A DNA stretch of 64,000 bases. Origin: Mycolicibacterium komanii. Lineage in GTDB: Bacteria > Actinomycetota > Actinomycetes > Mycobacteriales > Mycobacteriaceae. A model generated the notes under the pieces. That model saw nothing but the letters and a program-made list of their open reading frames with translations, ran no database searches and was not told the DNA's origin. The number at the start of each line of letters is the position of its first letter. The first letter of the stretch is position 1. Of this stretch, positions 51,687-59,223 are shown piece after piece. A program made the translations under genes and the position numbers. Location of the stretch: the NCBI RefSeq assembly GCF_001050035.1, contig NZ_CVTA01000006.1:1-64000 (forward strand), read 5' to 3'.

Positions 51687-53483
51687 ATGACCGAACCGCA
51701 GCGTGCCGTGATCGCCCGCCTGTCCGCCGATGTCTCCGCGATCTCCGCGTATCTGGCGCGGGTGTCGTCCGATTTGACCGAGCTCGACCGCCTGCTGGTT
51801 TCGACGTCGGTGCCGCACCAGCAGCCGCAGTACCAACCGCAATACCCGCCGCAGTATCAGGCGCAGCCCTCCGTCCCGTATCCGCCGACTTACGCTGTGC
51901 CCGTACCGCCTGCGCCGGTACCGCTTGCGCCCGTGGCGAAGCCGCCCCGCGACGAAGGTTGGATCGGCAAATTGCTGGCCGCTGCCGGTGTCGCGGTGAC
52001 GCTGATCGGCGTCGTGTTCCTGCTCGTGCTTGCCGCGCAGGCGGGCCTGCTGAGGCCGGAGATCCGCGTCGCGGCCGGTGCCGCACTGGCGGGTGGACTC
52101 GTGGGCGCCGGCTGGTGGCTCGACCGCAGGCCCGGCGGGCGCACCGGTGCGATCGCGTTGGCGGCGACCGGTATCGCCGCGGCGTACATGGACGTCATCG
52201 CGGTGACCACCATCTACGAGTGGATGTCCGCGCCCGTTGGACTGGTTCTCGCCGCGCTGATCGGGGGAGGCGGGCTCACGCTGGCCCGCCGCTGGAACTC
52301 CGAGCAGCTGGGGTTGCTCGTCCTGATCCCGCTGCTGGTGCTGGCGCCGGTGGTGGTCGGTGGCGTCACGCTGCTGCTCGTGGCGTTCATGCTCGCGCTG
52401 TCGGCGGCCTCGTTGCCGGTACAGATCGGCAAGGACTGGCTCTGGCTGCACTCCGCACGCGTCGCGGCGGCCACGCTGCCGCTGCTGGTGGCGCTCGTCG
52501 GCGTGTACTTCGATGACGGACACGATGCGTGGCTGGCCGGTGCGTGCGGCATCGCGGCGTTGCTCGCGATCGCCGGTGCGCTGATTCTGTTGCCGCACAC
52601 CGGGAACAAGCGGGTGATGGCCATCCTCACCGGGGCCGGCGTACTGCCTGTGCTGTCGGTCGCGCTGGCCGTCGACCGCGTCGTCGCCGCGCTGATGGCG
52701 GCGGCGCTCGCCGCAGGGCTGCTGGCGATCGTGTTCGTGGCCGACCGGTTGCCGGGGGTCGACAGCGCGGTGCGTCGCATCTGGACGGTGCTCTCAGCGA
52801 TATCGGCACTGGTCGCGGTCATGGCGGCATTCGACGGTCCGATCGCGGGACCGGTGCTGTTGGCGATGGCACTGGTGGTCGCGATGGCCGGGCGCGAACA
52901 CGTCACGGCCAAGGTGATCTCGATCGGCTTCGCGGCGGTCGGGTCCCTCTACTACGTGCATTGGGCGCCGCCGGACACGCTGCTGTGGGGAACGTCGACG
53001 AGCGGCGGGGTGGCCGCGTCGACGCTGGTCGCCAGCGCGCTGCTGATCGCATGGAGCGTGGCGATGGTGTGGGCGTTCGATCCGCGTAACTCCGCGCTGT
53101 GGGCGGTCGCGGCTGTGGTGGCCGGATACGCGATCACGACGTTCACCGTCACCGCGGGTGTGCTGATCGGCGGCACAGACGACGGGTTCTATGCGGGGCA
53201 CATGGCCGCCACGATCTGCTGGATCGCGCTCGCGGCCGCGCTGTTCGGCTACGCGGCGCGGCTGCCGCGAACGAACCGGTCCGTTCCGATCGGCGGGGGA
53301 CTGGCTCTGGTGGCCGCGGCGATGGCCAAGCTGTTCCTCTTCGACCTCGGCACGCTCGACGGCATCTTCCGGGTCGTGGTGTTCATCGTCGTCGGACTGG
53401 TCCTGCTCGGCATGGGCGCCGGCTACGCCCGGCTGTTGGAGAAGCAGGACCAGCAGAACCCCAATGTGACCAGTGACACATGA
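51687..53483 (+). CDS. DUF2339 polytopic membrane protein
   Basis: The product has 598 residues. A coiled N-terminus (about 1-40) leads into a Pro/Gln/Tyr-rich linker (about 43-85), then roughly 15-18 hydrophobic helices. WIGKLLAAAGVAVTLIGVVFLL is the usual first helix and FLFDLGTLDGIFRVVVFIVVGLVLLGMG the last conserved segment of DUF2339. Function is unknown; the size suggests a transporter or a scaffold. The 3' end carries a CRP-like site and the dps promoter. Confidence 0.8.
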   Translation: MTEPQRAVIARLSADVSAISAYLARVSSDLTELDRLLVSTSVPHQQPQYQPQYPPQYQAQPSVPYPPTYAVPVPPAPVPLAPVAKPPRDEGWIGKLLAAAGVAVTLIGVVFLLVLAAQAGLLRPEIRVAAGAALAGGLVGAGWWLDRRPGGRTGAIALAATGIAAAYMDVIAVTTIYEWMSAPVGLVLAALIGGGGLTLARRWNSEQLGLLVLIPLLVLAPVVVGGVTLLLVAFMLALSAASLPVQIGKDWLWLHSARVAAATLPLLVALVGVYFDDGHDAWLAGACGIAALLAIAGALILLPHTGNKRVMAILTGAGVLPVLSVALAVDRVVAALMAAALAAGLLAIVFVADRLPGVDSAVRRIWTVLSAISALVAVMAAFDGPIAGPVLLAMALVVAMAGREHVTAKVISIGFAAVGSLYYVHWAPPDTLLWGTSTSGGVAASTLVASALLIAWSVAMVWAFDPRNSALWAVAAVVAGYAITTFTVTAGVLIGGTDDGFYAGHMAATICWIALAAALFGYAARLPRTNRSVPIGGGLALVAAAMAKLFLFDLGTLDGIFRVVVFIVVGLVLLGMGAGYARLLEKQDQQNPNVTSDT

Positions 53484-53502
53484 TAAACTGGACTCAGTCC
53501 AG
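53465..53502 (+). promoter_or_regulatory. dps promoter region: CRP-like site and CTGGACT palindrome
   Basis: TGTGA-CCAGTG-ACACA (53465-53480) matches the CRP consensus at 9 of 10 half-site bases. TGA-TAAACT (53481-53489) is an extended -10. CTGGACT-C-AGTCCAG (53488-53502) is a perfect palindrome covering the predicted start point, as expected for a repressor site. GGAGG and GTAGGAG ribosome-binding motifs follow. Confidence 0.55.
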
Positions 53503-53524
53503 ATTGGGAGGTGTTGTAGGAGTC

Positions 53525-54016
53525 ATGAGCACATCTACACGTCGTTCGGAGACAGAAGTACAGGGATTTCAGGCCTCGCCGGAGTTCGCCGCGAACCTGC
53601 AGCGAGTTCTGGTCGACCTGATCGAGCTGCACTTGCAGGGCAAGCAGGCGCACTGGAACATCGTCGGCACCAACTTCCGGGACCTTCATCTTCAGCTCGA
53701 CGAGCTCGTCGACTTCGCCCGCGAGGGCAGCGACACGATCGCCGAGCGGATGCGGGCCTTGGAGGCCACGCCGGACGGCCGGACGGACACGGTCGCCGCC
53801 ACCACCACGCTGCCGCAGTTCCCGGCGTACGAGGTGAGCACCCAGGAGGCGGTCGACCTGATCGCCGGCCGGATCTACGCCGCGGTCGACACGATGCGCC
53901 AGGTGCATGACGCCGTCGACGCCGAGGATCCCAGCACCGCGGACGTCCTGCATCAGCTGATCGACGGTCTGGAGAAGCAGGCCTGGCTGATCAAGTCCGA
54001 GAACCGCAAGGTCTAG
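53525..54016 (+). CDS. dps: Dps-family DNA-binding ferritin-like protein
   Basis: A 163-residue ferritin-like four-helix protein that stores iron and protects DNA. The intersubunit ferroxidase ligands are visible in ELHLQGKQAHWNIVGTNFRDLHLQLDELVD (His, His, Asp and Glu). The positively charged N-terminal tail (STSTRRSE) could bind DNA. The short version lacks the long C-terminal tail of M. smegmatis Dps1 and looks more like Dps2. ATG 53525 is used because the upstream in-frame Met at 53480 lies in the promoter palindrome region. Confidence 0.88.
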   Translation: MSTSTRRSETEVQGFQASPEFAANLQRVLVDLIELHLQGKQAHWNIVGTNFRDLHLQLDELVDFAREGSDTIAERMRALEATPDGRTDTVAATTTLPQFPAYEVSTQEAVDLIAGRIYAAVDTMRQVHDAVDAEDPSTADVLHQLIDGLEKQAWLIKSENRKV

Positions 54017-54026
54017 CGACTCGCGC

Positions 54027-54069
54027 AAACGCCGCGACTGTGCGTCTGACGACGCCGGTCGCGGCGTTT
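54027..54069 (+). terminator. Strong hairpin after dps
   Basis: AAACGCCGCGAC (54027-54038) pairs perfectly with GTCGCGGCGTTT (54058-54069), with a 19-nt loop and TTTT at the end. It is 10 bp after the dps stop. The A-run on the left would make it work on the other strand as well. Confidence 0.75.
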
Positions 54070-54130
54070 TGCGTAGCTGGTCGCACATTCGGCGTGCGTC
54101 GTTTCCCGCGATCGGGGTATATGTCGGGGC

Positions 54131-54580
54131 GTGACTGTGACACGCGATATCCACGCCACCCGCCAGCAGGTCTGGGACGTCATGGCCGACGGGTGGACGT
54201 ACTCACAATGGGTGGTCGGCAACAGCCGCATGCGCGCCGTCGACCCGAACTGGCCGGCACCGGGAGCGGAGATCCGGCATTCAGTGGGCGTCTGGCCGCT
54301 GCTGCTCGACGACGTCACCGTCGTCGAGAAAAGCACCCCGCCCGAGGAACTGGTGCTGCACGCCAAGGGTCGCCCCTTCGGTGGCGCACGAATCATTCTG
54401 CGGCTCTTCGACATTCCCGACGGCTGCCGGGTGGAGATGACCGAGTTTCCGGTCAGCGGACCGGCCGCGATCATGCCCAACAAGCTGACCGACATCGCCG
54501 TCTATCCGCGTAATCGGGAGACCCTGTGGCGGCTGGCGGCGTTGGCCGAGCGGCTCAAACCGACTGAGGTCGACGACTGA
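54131..54580 (+). CDS. SRPBCC (Bet v1/polyketide cyclase-like) family protein
   Basis: A 149-residue START/SRPBCC fold with a hydrophobic cavity. Visible family features are TVTRDIHATRQQVWDVMADGWTYSQWVVGN at the start, the beta-sheet around WPLLLDDVTVVEKSTPPEELVLHAKG, and the C-terminal helix ETLWRLAALAERLK. It could bind lipids or aromatic ligands; nothing here tells which. The start is the GTG at 54131. The 3' end overlaps the convergent adenylate cyclase gene by 26 bp. Confidence 0.8.
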   Translation: MTVTRDIHATRQQVWDVMADGWTYSQWVVGNSRMRAVDPNWPAPGAEIRHSVGVWPLLLDDVTVVEKSTPPEELVLHAKGRPFGGARIILRLFDIPDGCRVEMTEFPVSGPAAIMPNKLTDIAVYPRNRETLWRLAALAERLKPTEVDD

Positions 54581-55856
54581 GCGGTTCGAGCTCGACCGCC
54601 TCACGCACGGCCGCATCGTCGCGCCGTCCGACCAGGTACCACGTCGTCATGACGCCCTTGCCCTTGACCTCGACCTCGCCACGGGGCTCGAGCACGAAGG
54701 TGCTGCGCAGGCGTTCGGCGACGTCGTCGGGAACCTGGATGCGGCCCTCGACGTCGGTGGTCTCCATCCGGGATGCGACGTTGACCGCGTCGCCCCATAC
54801 GTCGTAGAAGAACTTGCGCGCCCCGACGACCCCGGCGACCACCGGGCCGGCGGCGAGGCCGATCCGCAGCGGCACCCTGCGGCCCCGCGGGTCGCGCAGG
54901 TCGGCGACGGCGTCGGCCATGTCGAGTGCCAGGCAGGCCAGGGCTTCGAGGTGGTCCGGCCGGGGGTGCGGTACCCCGCTGACCACCATGTACGAGTCGC
55001 CGCTGGTCTTGACCTTCTCCAGGCCGTGGCGGTCGACGAGCGCGTCCAGGTCGGTGTAGAGACGGTCGAGGAACCGGACCAGATCGCACGGGTTGGTGTC
55101 GCTGGCCCGCAGGGTGTAGCCGGCGATGTCGGCGAACAGGATCGACGCGTCGTCGTAGCGGTCGGCGATGACGGTGCGGCTGGGGTCCTTGAGCCGCTCG
55201 GCGATGGTCGCGGGAAGGATGTTGGCCAGCAGTCGTTCGGACCGCTCGTATTCGGCCTCCATCGCCAACCGCGCCCGGCGGATCTCCCGCAGCGCGAACC
55301 ACAACGTGGCGATGACGAGGATCCACGCGGTCGCGACGGTCAGGATGAACGAAGTCGTGCGGGCCCAATCCGGTTGTATCCCGGTGTTATCCGGCACCAG
55401 GTACTCCAGAAGCACCACGGTCACCGCGCCCACCGCCGACAGCACCGACGCCAGCAGGATGTGGTCGATCCCGAGGATGACCACCATGATCGCGGCCGCG
55501 ACGACGAAGTAGAACTGCAACCCCGAACCGGTGCCGAGCTCGATGCACTGGATCGTGATGGTCACGTACGCGACGACGAAGAACACCAACGGCGCGAGGA
55601 GTTCGCCGAATCGACACAGCAGCGGGATGGTCGCGAAGGCCACGGCGCTCACGAGGCTGACGACCGGGATCCACCAGACCTCGACGCCGACGATCAGGCC
55701 CTGAAAACCGAAGAAGGCGCTGATGGCCGCGCTGATCATCGCGGTGACATCGAGGACCCGCCGGCGTCGCACGGACAGTTCCGCGTGGTGCCGAACCCGG
55801 GCGGGCGTCCGGTTCTCCAGCGCCACTTCGGGCACGCAGACCGGCCGCAGCCTCAT
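54555..55856 (-). CDS. cya: Class III adenylate cyclase, membrane-bound (Rv1625c-like)
   Basis: The product has 433 residues. Six membrane helices (about 35-195) are followed by a linker with ERSERLLANILPATIAERLK and a catalytic domain (about 245-400). The metal Asp residues are in ILFADIAGYT and DSYMVVSGVP; the purine-binding Lys is in LEKVKTSGDSY. DVWGDAVNVASRME holds the Asp and the transition-state Asn. This is half of a mammalian-type cyclase and acts as a homodimer. The start at 55856 is chosen because earlier in-frame codons run into the tRNA gene at 55907. cAMP made here would act through CRP, for which two site candidates lie nearby. Confidence 0.92.
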   Translation of the reverse strand: MRLRPVCVPEVALENRTPARVRHHAELSVRRRRVLDVTAMISAAISAFFGFQGLIVGVEVWWIPVVSLVSAVAFATIPLLCRFGELLAPLVFFVVAYVTITIQCIELGTGSGLQFYFVVAAAIMVVILGIDHILLASVLSAVGAVTVVLLEYLVPDNTGIQPDWARTTSFILTVATAWILVIATLWFALREIRRARLAMEAEYERSERLLANILPATIAERLKDPSRTVIADRYDDASILFADIAGYTLRASDTNPCDLVRFLDRLYTDLDALVDRHGLEKVKTSGDSYMVVSGVPHPRPDHLEALACLALDMADAVADLRDPRGRRVPLRIGLAAGPVVAGVVGARKFFYDVWGDAVNVASRMETTDVEGRIQVPDDVAERLRSTFVLEPRGEVEVKGKGVMTTWYLVGRRDDAAVREAVELEPLSRRPQSV

Positions 55857-55906
55857 CTCCACGATTAGAGCGTAACGCCGAACGCATTCGACCTGCTGAT
55901 TCTCGG

Positions 55907-55980
55907 TGCCCTCGGTGAGACTCGAACTCACACTGTCACGATTTTGAGTCGTGTGCCTCTGCCAATTGGGCTACGAGGGC
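55907..55980 (-). tRNA. tRNA-Leu (anticodon CAA)
   Basis: This 74-nt cloverleaf has acceptor GCCCTCG/CGAGGGC with discriminator A, a D arm with GCC/GGC, anticodon stem CACGA/TCGTG with loop CTCAAAA (CAA at 55946-55944), variable region ACAGT, and T arm GTGAG/CTCAC with TTCGAGT. All stems are fully paired. The 3' CCA is not encoded. A leucine tRNA normally has a long variable arm; this one has only five bases. The position between cya and pdtaR matches leuV of M. tuberculosis from memory. Confidence 0.93.
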
Positions 55981-56002
55981 CTTCGCTGTGGCGCGGCTTA
56001 CC

Positions 56003-56031
56003 ACCATAGATGATGCCCCGAACTCGCTGAA
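56003..56031 (-). promoter_or_regulatory. Promoter candidate for tRNA-Leu
   Basis: On the minus strand, TTCAGC (56031-56026) and TATGGT (56008-56003) are 17 bp apart. They would start transcription about 16 nt before the tRNA 5' end. The element lies in the upstream region of the divergent pdtaR gene. Confidence 0.4.
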
Positions 56032-56050
56032 CGGCACTGCTACCGCCACA

Positions 56051-56692
56051 ATGGCTTCCATGGCAACCGCTGCTGGTTCACCACCTGACGCCGTGAAGGC
56101 CCGCCGCGTTCTCGTCGCCGAGGACGAGGCGCTCATCCGGATGGATCTCGCCGAGATGCTCCGCGAAGAGGGCTACGAGATCGTCGGCGAGGCGGGTGAC
56201 GGGCAGGAGGCGGTCGATCTGGCCGAGAGCCTGAAGCCCGACCTCGTGATCATGGACGTCAAGATGCCCCGTCGCGACGGCATCGACGCGGCCTCCGAGA
56301 TCGCCGGGAAGCGCATCGCGCCGATCGTCATCTTGACCGCGTTCAGCCAGCGCGAACTCGTCGAACGGGCCAGGGATGCCGGCGCCATGGCCTACCTGGT
56401 CAAACCCTTCACCATCACCGACCTCATCCCGGCCATCGAGGTGGCGGTGAGCCGCTTCGGCGAGATGGCCGCGCTCGAGCAGGAAGTGGCGACGCTGTCC
56501 GAGCGGCTGGAGACGCGCAAGCTGGTCGAGCGGGCCAAGGGTTTGCTGCAGACGAAACAGGGGATGACCGAACCCGAGGCGTTCAAGTGGATCCAGCGCG
56601 CCGCGATGGACCGGCGCACCACCATGAAACGCGTCGCCGAGGTGGTGCTCGAAACCCTCGACACGCCGAGCGATGCAGCGGAGTCGAGCTAA
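56051..56692 (+). CDS. pdtaR: ANTAR-domain response regulator PdtaR
   Basis: The product has 213 residues. The receiver domain has EDE near residue 25, phosphoacceptor D69 in LVIMDVKMPRRDG and K in AYLVKPF. An ANTAR RNA-binding domain follows at about 155-200 (LETRKLVERAKGLLQTKQGMTEPEAFKWIQRAAMDRR). It matches Rv1626, which with the kinase PdtaS controls RNA targets by antitermination; pdtaS is not in this window. I use the ATG at 56051. A longer frame from 55988 would begin just outside the tRNA and adds no conserved residues. Confidence 0.93.
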   Translation: MASMATAAGSPPDAVKARRVLVAEDEALIRMDLAEMLREEGYEIVGEAGDGQEAVDLAESLKPDLVIMDVKMPRRDGIDAASEIAGKRIAPIVILTAFSQRELVERARDAGAMAYLVKPFTITDLIPAIEVAVSRFGEMAALEQEVATLSERLETRKLVERAKGLLQTKQGMTEPEAFKWIQRAAMDRRTTMKRVAEVVLETLDTPSDAAESS

Positions 56693-56796
56693 CCTCCGGA
56701 CCGGCAGTCCGTAAAAATCCGGTTTCCGAAGATGCGGTTTGGCCACGACACCCGCCACGCATCGGTCAACAACGCGCACCAGCGTCGAGCGTTGGC

Positions 56797-56802
56797 TATG
56801 GT
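56797..56802 (+). promoter_or_regulatory. Weak -10 candidate upstream of livJ
   Basis: TATGGT lies 78 bp before the livJ GTG. There is no good -35. The rest of the 187-bp gap is GC-rich with no clear repeat. Confidence 0.25.
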
Positions 56803-56879
56803 CTTCCCGGAACGTCGCCGCCCCCGCCCGCCGGGCTGAGGCGCCGTCGCCGACTAACCCAATGACCCGGAGGTGAAGC

Positions 56880-58094
56880 GTGCGCGGTCGCATGGCACGG
56901 AGAGCATTTGCTATCAGCAGCGCTGGTCTGGTTGTGCTCGGCATAGCTGGCTGCCAACAGTCCGAGCCGAGTGAGGGCGGCGAGGCGCAGACCGATCTGA
57001 AGATCGTCGAGCAGATCCAGATCGACGAGAACGGTGCCGAGGTCAAGGCCGACGAGGGCGCCGCACCCGCCGACCCAGCAGGGGACGGCAACGCGCAGTG
57101 CCCGCCGGTGTCGATCGCCATGGCCGGGGCGCTCAACGGCCCCGATGCCGCACTGGGCATCAACATCAAGAACGGCATCCAGTTGGCCGTCGACAAGCAC
57201 AACGGCGCCAACCCCGGCTGCCAGGTCCAGTTGAAGACCTTCGACACCGAGGGCGATCCCCAGAAGGCCACCCAGATCGCGCCGCAGATCATCAACGACG
57301 CGTTCACCATCGGCCTGATCGGTCCCGCCTTCTCCGGTGAGACCATGGCCACCGGCGACGTGTTCAACCAGGCCGGCCTCGTCGCCGCGACGGCCTCGGC
57401 GACCAACGTCACGCTGTCCGACAAGGGGTGGCGGACGTTCTTCCGCGGCCTGGGCAACGACGGGGTGCAGGGCCCGTCGGTCGCCAACTACCTGAAGAAC
57501 ACGTTGGGCCACAAGAAGGTCTGCGTGGTCGACGACAGCACGGACTACGGTCTCGGCCTGGCGCAGACCGTGCGCGAGACGCTCGGCCCGGTGGCCGACT
57601 CGTCGTGCAACATCTCGGTCAAGAAGGGCGACAAGGACTTCTCGGCCGCGGTGACCCAGATCAAGGGCGCCAACCCGGATTCGGTGTTCTTCAGCGGCTA
57701 CTACGCCGAAGCCGCACCGTTCGTCCAGCAGCTTCGGGACGGCGGCTACGAAGGGACGTTCGCCAGCGCCGACGGCACCAAGGATCCGGAGTTCGTAAAG
57801 CAGGCCGGCGACGCGTCCAAGGACGCGGTGCTGTCGTGCCCGTGCGGCCCGGCGACCGGCAGCTTCGCCGACGAGTACACCAAGAAGTTCAACCAGGAAC
57901 CCGGCACCTACAGCAGCGAGGGCTACGACCTGGGCACGATCCTGTTGAAGGGCATCGACTCGGGCGCCATCACCCGGCCCGCGCTGCTCGACTTCGTCCG
58001 CAACTACGACGGCCGCGGTGTGGCCCGCCAGTACCAGTGGACGCCGAACGGCGAACTGACCACCAGCCTCATCTGGATCTACAAAGTTCAATAG
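56880..58094 (+). CDS. livJ: Branched-chain amino acid ABC transporter substrate-binding lipoprotein
   Basis: The product has 404 residues. The signal peptide ends at lipobox LGIAGC (C25), followed by an acidic linker of about 50 residues before the Peripla_BP_6 domain (VSIAMAGALNGPDAALGINIKNGIQLAVDKHNG). Typical segments are LIGPAFSGETMATGDVFNQAGL, VCVVDDSTDYGLGLAQTV and FFSGYYAEAAPFVQQL. Two Cys pairs may form disulfides (residues in QCPPV with GCQV, and CPCG). The GTG start at 56880 has CCGGAGGTG upstream. It leads the livJHMGF cluster but is followed by a terminator. Confidence 0.9.
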   Translation: MRGRMARRAFAISSAGLVVLGIAGCQQSEPSEGGEAQTDLKIVEQIQIDENGAEVKADEGAAPADPAGDGNAQCPPVSIAMAGALNGPDAALGINIKNGIQLAVDKHNGANPGCQVQLKTFDTEGDPQKATQIAPQIINDAFTIGLIGPAFSGETMATGDVFNQAGLVAATASATNVTLSDKGWRTFFRGLGNDGVQGPSVANYLKNTLGHKKVCVVDDSTDYGLGLAQTVRETLGPVADSSCNISVKKGDKDFSAAVTQIKGANPDSVFFSGYYAEAAPFVQQLRDGGYEGTFASADGTKDPEFVKQAGDASKDAVLSCPCGPATGSFADEYTKKFNQEPGTYSSEGYDLGTILLKGIDSGAITRPALLDFVRNYDGRGVARQYQWTPNGELTTSLIWIYKVQ

Positions 58095-58106
58095 CCCGCA
58101 GGCGTA

Positions 58107-58140
58107 ACGCGTCCGAGACCGAAAGGCTCGGACGCGTTTT
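58107..58140 (+). terminator. Intrinsic terminator between livJ and livH
   Basis: ACGCGTCCGAG (58107-58117) pairs perfectly with CTCGGACGCGT (58127-58137) around a 9-nt loop and is followed by TTT. It should stop most transcripts after livJ, leaving binding protein in excess of the membrane components. Confidence 0.85.
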
Positions 58141-58176
58141 CGCTAAAGGCCCGTTCCCGCGAGGAGCCGCCACCGG

Positions 58177-59223
58177 ATGACCGGGATCCCACCCGAGTGC
58201 GTCGACCAGTACACCTGCCTGGCCGCCAATATCAGCTTCAATCTGGACGGGTTGCGAGACGGCTTCTGGCAGTTGACGATCGACGGGCTGTCCTGGGGCG
58301 CGATCTACGCGTTGGTGGCCGTCGGTTACACGCTGGTCTACGGCGTGCTGAAGCTGATCAACTTCGCGCATTCGGAAGTGTTCATGTTCGGCATGTTCGG
58401 CGCGTACTTCTGCCTCGACATGATCCTGGGCTTTACGCCGAGCGGTAACACCTACAACAAGGGCATCGCGCTCACGATCCTGTATCTGGCCATCGCGATG
58501 TTGTTCGCGATGGCGGTATCCGGTGCCACCGCAATCGGTTTGGAGGCGGTGGCATACCGGCCGCTACGCCGCCGCAAGGCCGAGCGCCTGTCGTTCCTCA
58601 TCACCGCCATCGGCATGTCGTTCGTGCTGCAGGAGTTCGTGCACTTCATCCTGCCGAAGATCATCGATGGGTACGGCGGCTCCAACGCACAACAACCGAT
58701 CCGGCTCGTCGCGCCGCAGACGCAGTTCACCGTGTTCGGGTCGGCGGTCTCCAACATCACGTTGATCATCGTCGGTGCGGCGCTGGTGCTCGCACTGATG
58801 ACGGACCTGACCATCAACCGGACCAAGTTCGGGCGCGGGATCCGGGCGGTGGCACAGGATCCGGACACCGCGACATTGATGGGCGTCTCGCGGGAACGCA
58901 TCATCATGCTGACGTTTTTGATCGGCGGTCTGCTGGCCGGGGCGGCCGCGCTGCTGTACACGCTGAAGGTGCCGCAGGGCATCATTTACTCCGGCGGATT
59001 CCTGCTCGGCATCAAGGCGTTCTCGGCCGCGGTCCTCGGCGGCATCGGCAATCTGCGCGGCGCCCTGCTGGGCGGTCTGCTGCTCGGCATCATGGAGAAC
59101 TACGGACAGGCCGTGTTCGGTACGCAGTGGCGCGACGTCGTCGCATTCGTCCTGCTTGTTCTCGTTCTGTTCTTCCGCCCGACGGGGATACTCGGCGAAA
59201 GCCTCGGGAAGGCACGAGCATGA
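58177..59223 (+). CDS. livH: Branched-chain amino acid ABC transporter permease LivH
   Basis: A 348-residue permease with about eight helices. GLSWGAIYALVAVGYTLVYGVLKLINFAHSEVFMFG is the family N-terminus. AVAQDPDTATLMGVSRERIIMLTFLIGG is the coupling loop toward the ATPase, and LGGIGNLRGALLGG is the C-terminal motif. It starts 36 bp after the livJ terminator. Its stop overlaps the livM ATG (ATGA). Confidence 0.93.
   Translation: MTGIPPECVDQYTCLAANISFNLDGLRDGFWQLTIDGLSWGAIYALVAVGYTLVYGVLKLINFAHSEVFMFGMFGAYFCLDMILGFTPSGNTYNKGIALTILYLAIAMLFAMAVSGATAIGLEAVAYRPLRRRKAERLSFLITAIGMSFVLQEFVHFILPKIIDGYGGSNAQQPIRLVAPQTQFTVFGSAVSNITLIIVGAALVLALMTDLTINRTKFGRGIRAVAQDPDTATLMGVSRERIIMLTFLIGGLLAGAAALLYTLKVPQGIIYSGGFLLGIKAFSAAVLGGIGNLRGALLGGLLLGIMENYGQAVFGTQWRDVVAFVLLVLVLFFRPTGILGESLGKARA

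Noticed and set aside
55857..55931. N-terminal extension of adenylate cyclase to 55931
   Set aside because: The extra codons run through the T arm of the tRNA-Leu gene.
56701..56725. Possible terminator after pdtaR (CGGAC-N5-GTCCG followed by TAAAAAT)
   Set aside because: The stem is only 5 bp, and the following run is A, not T, on the coding strand.
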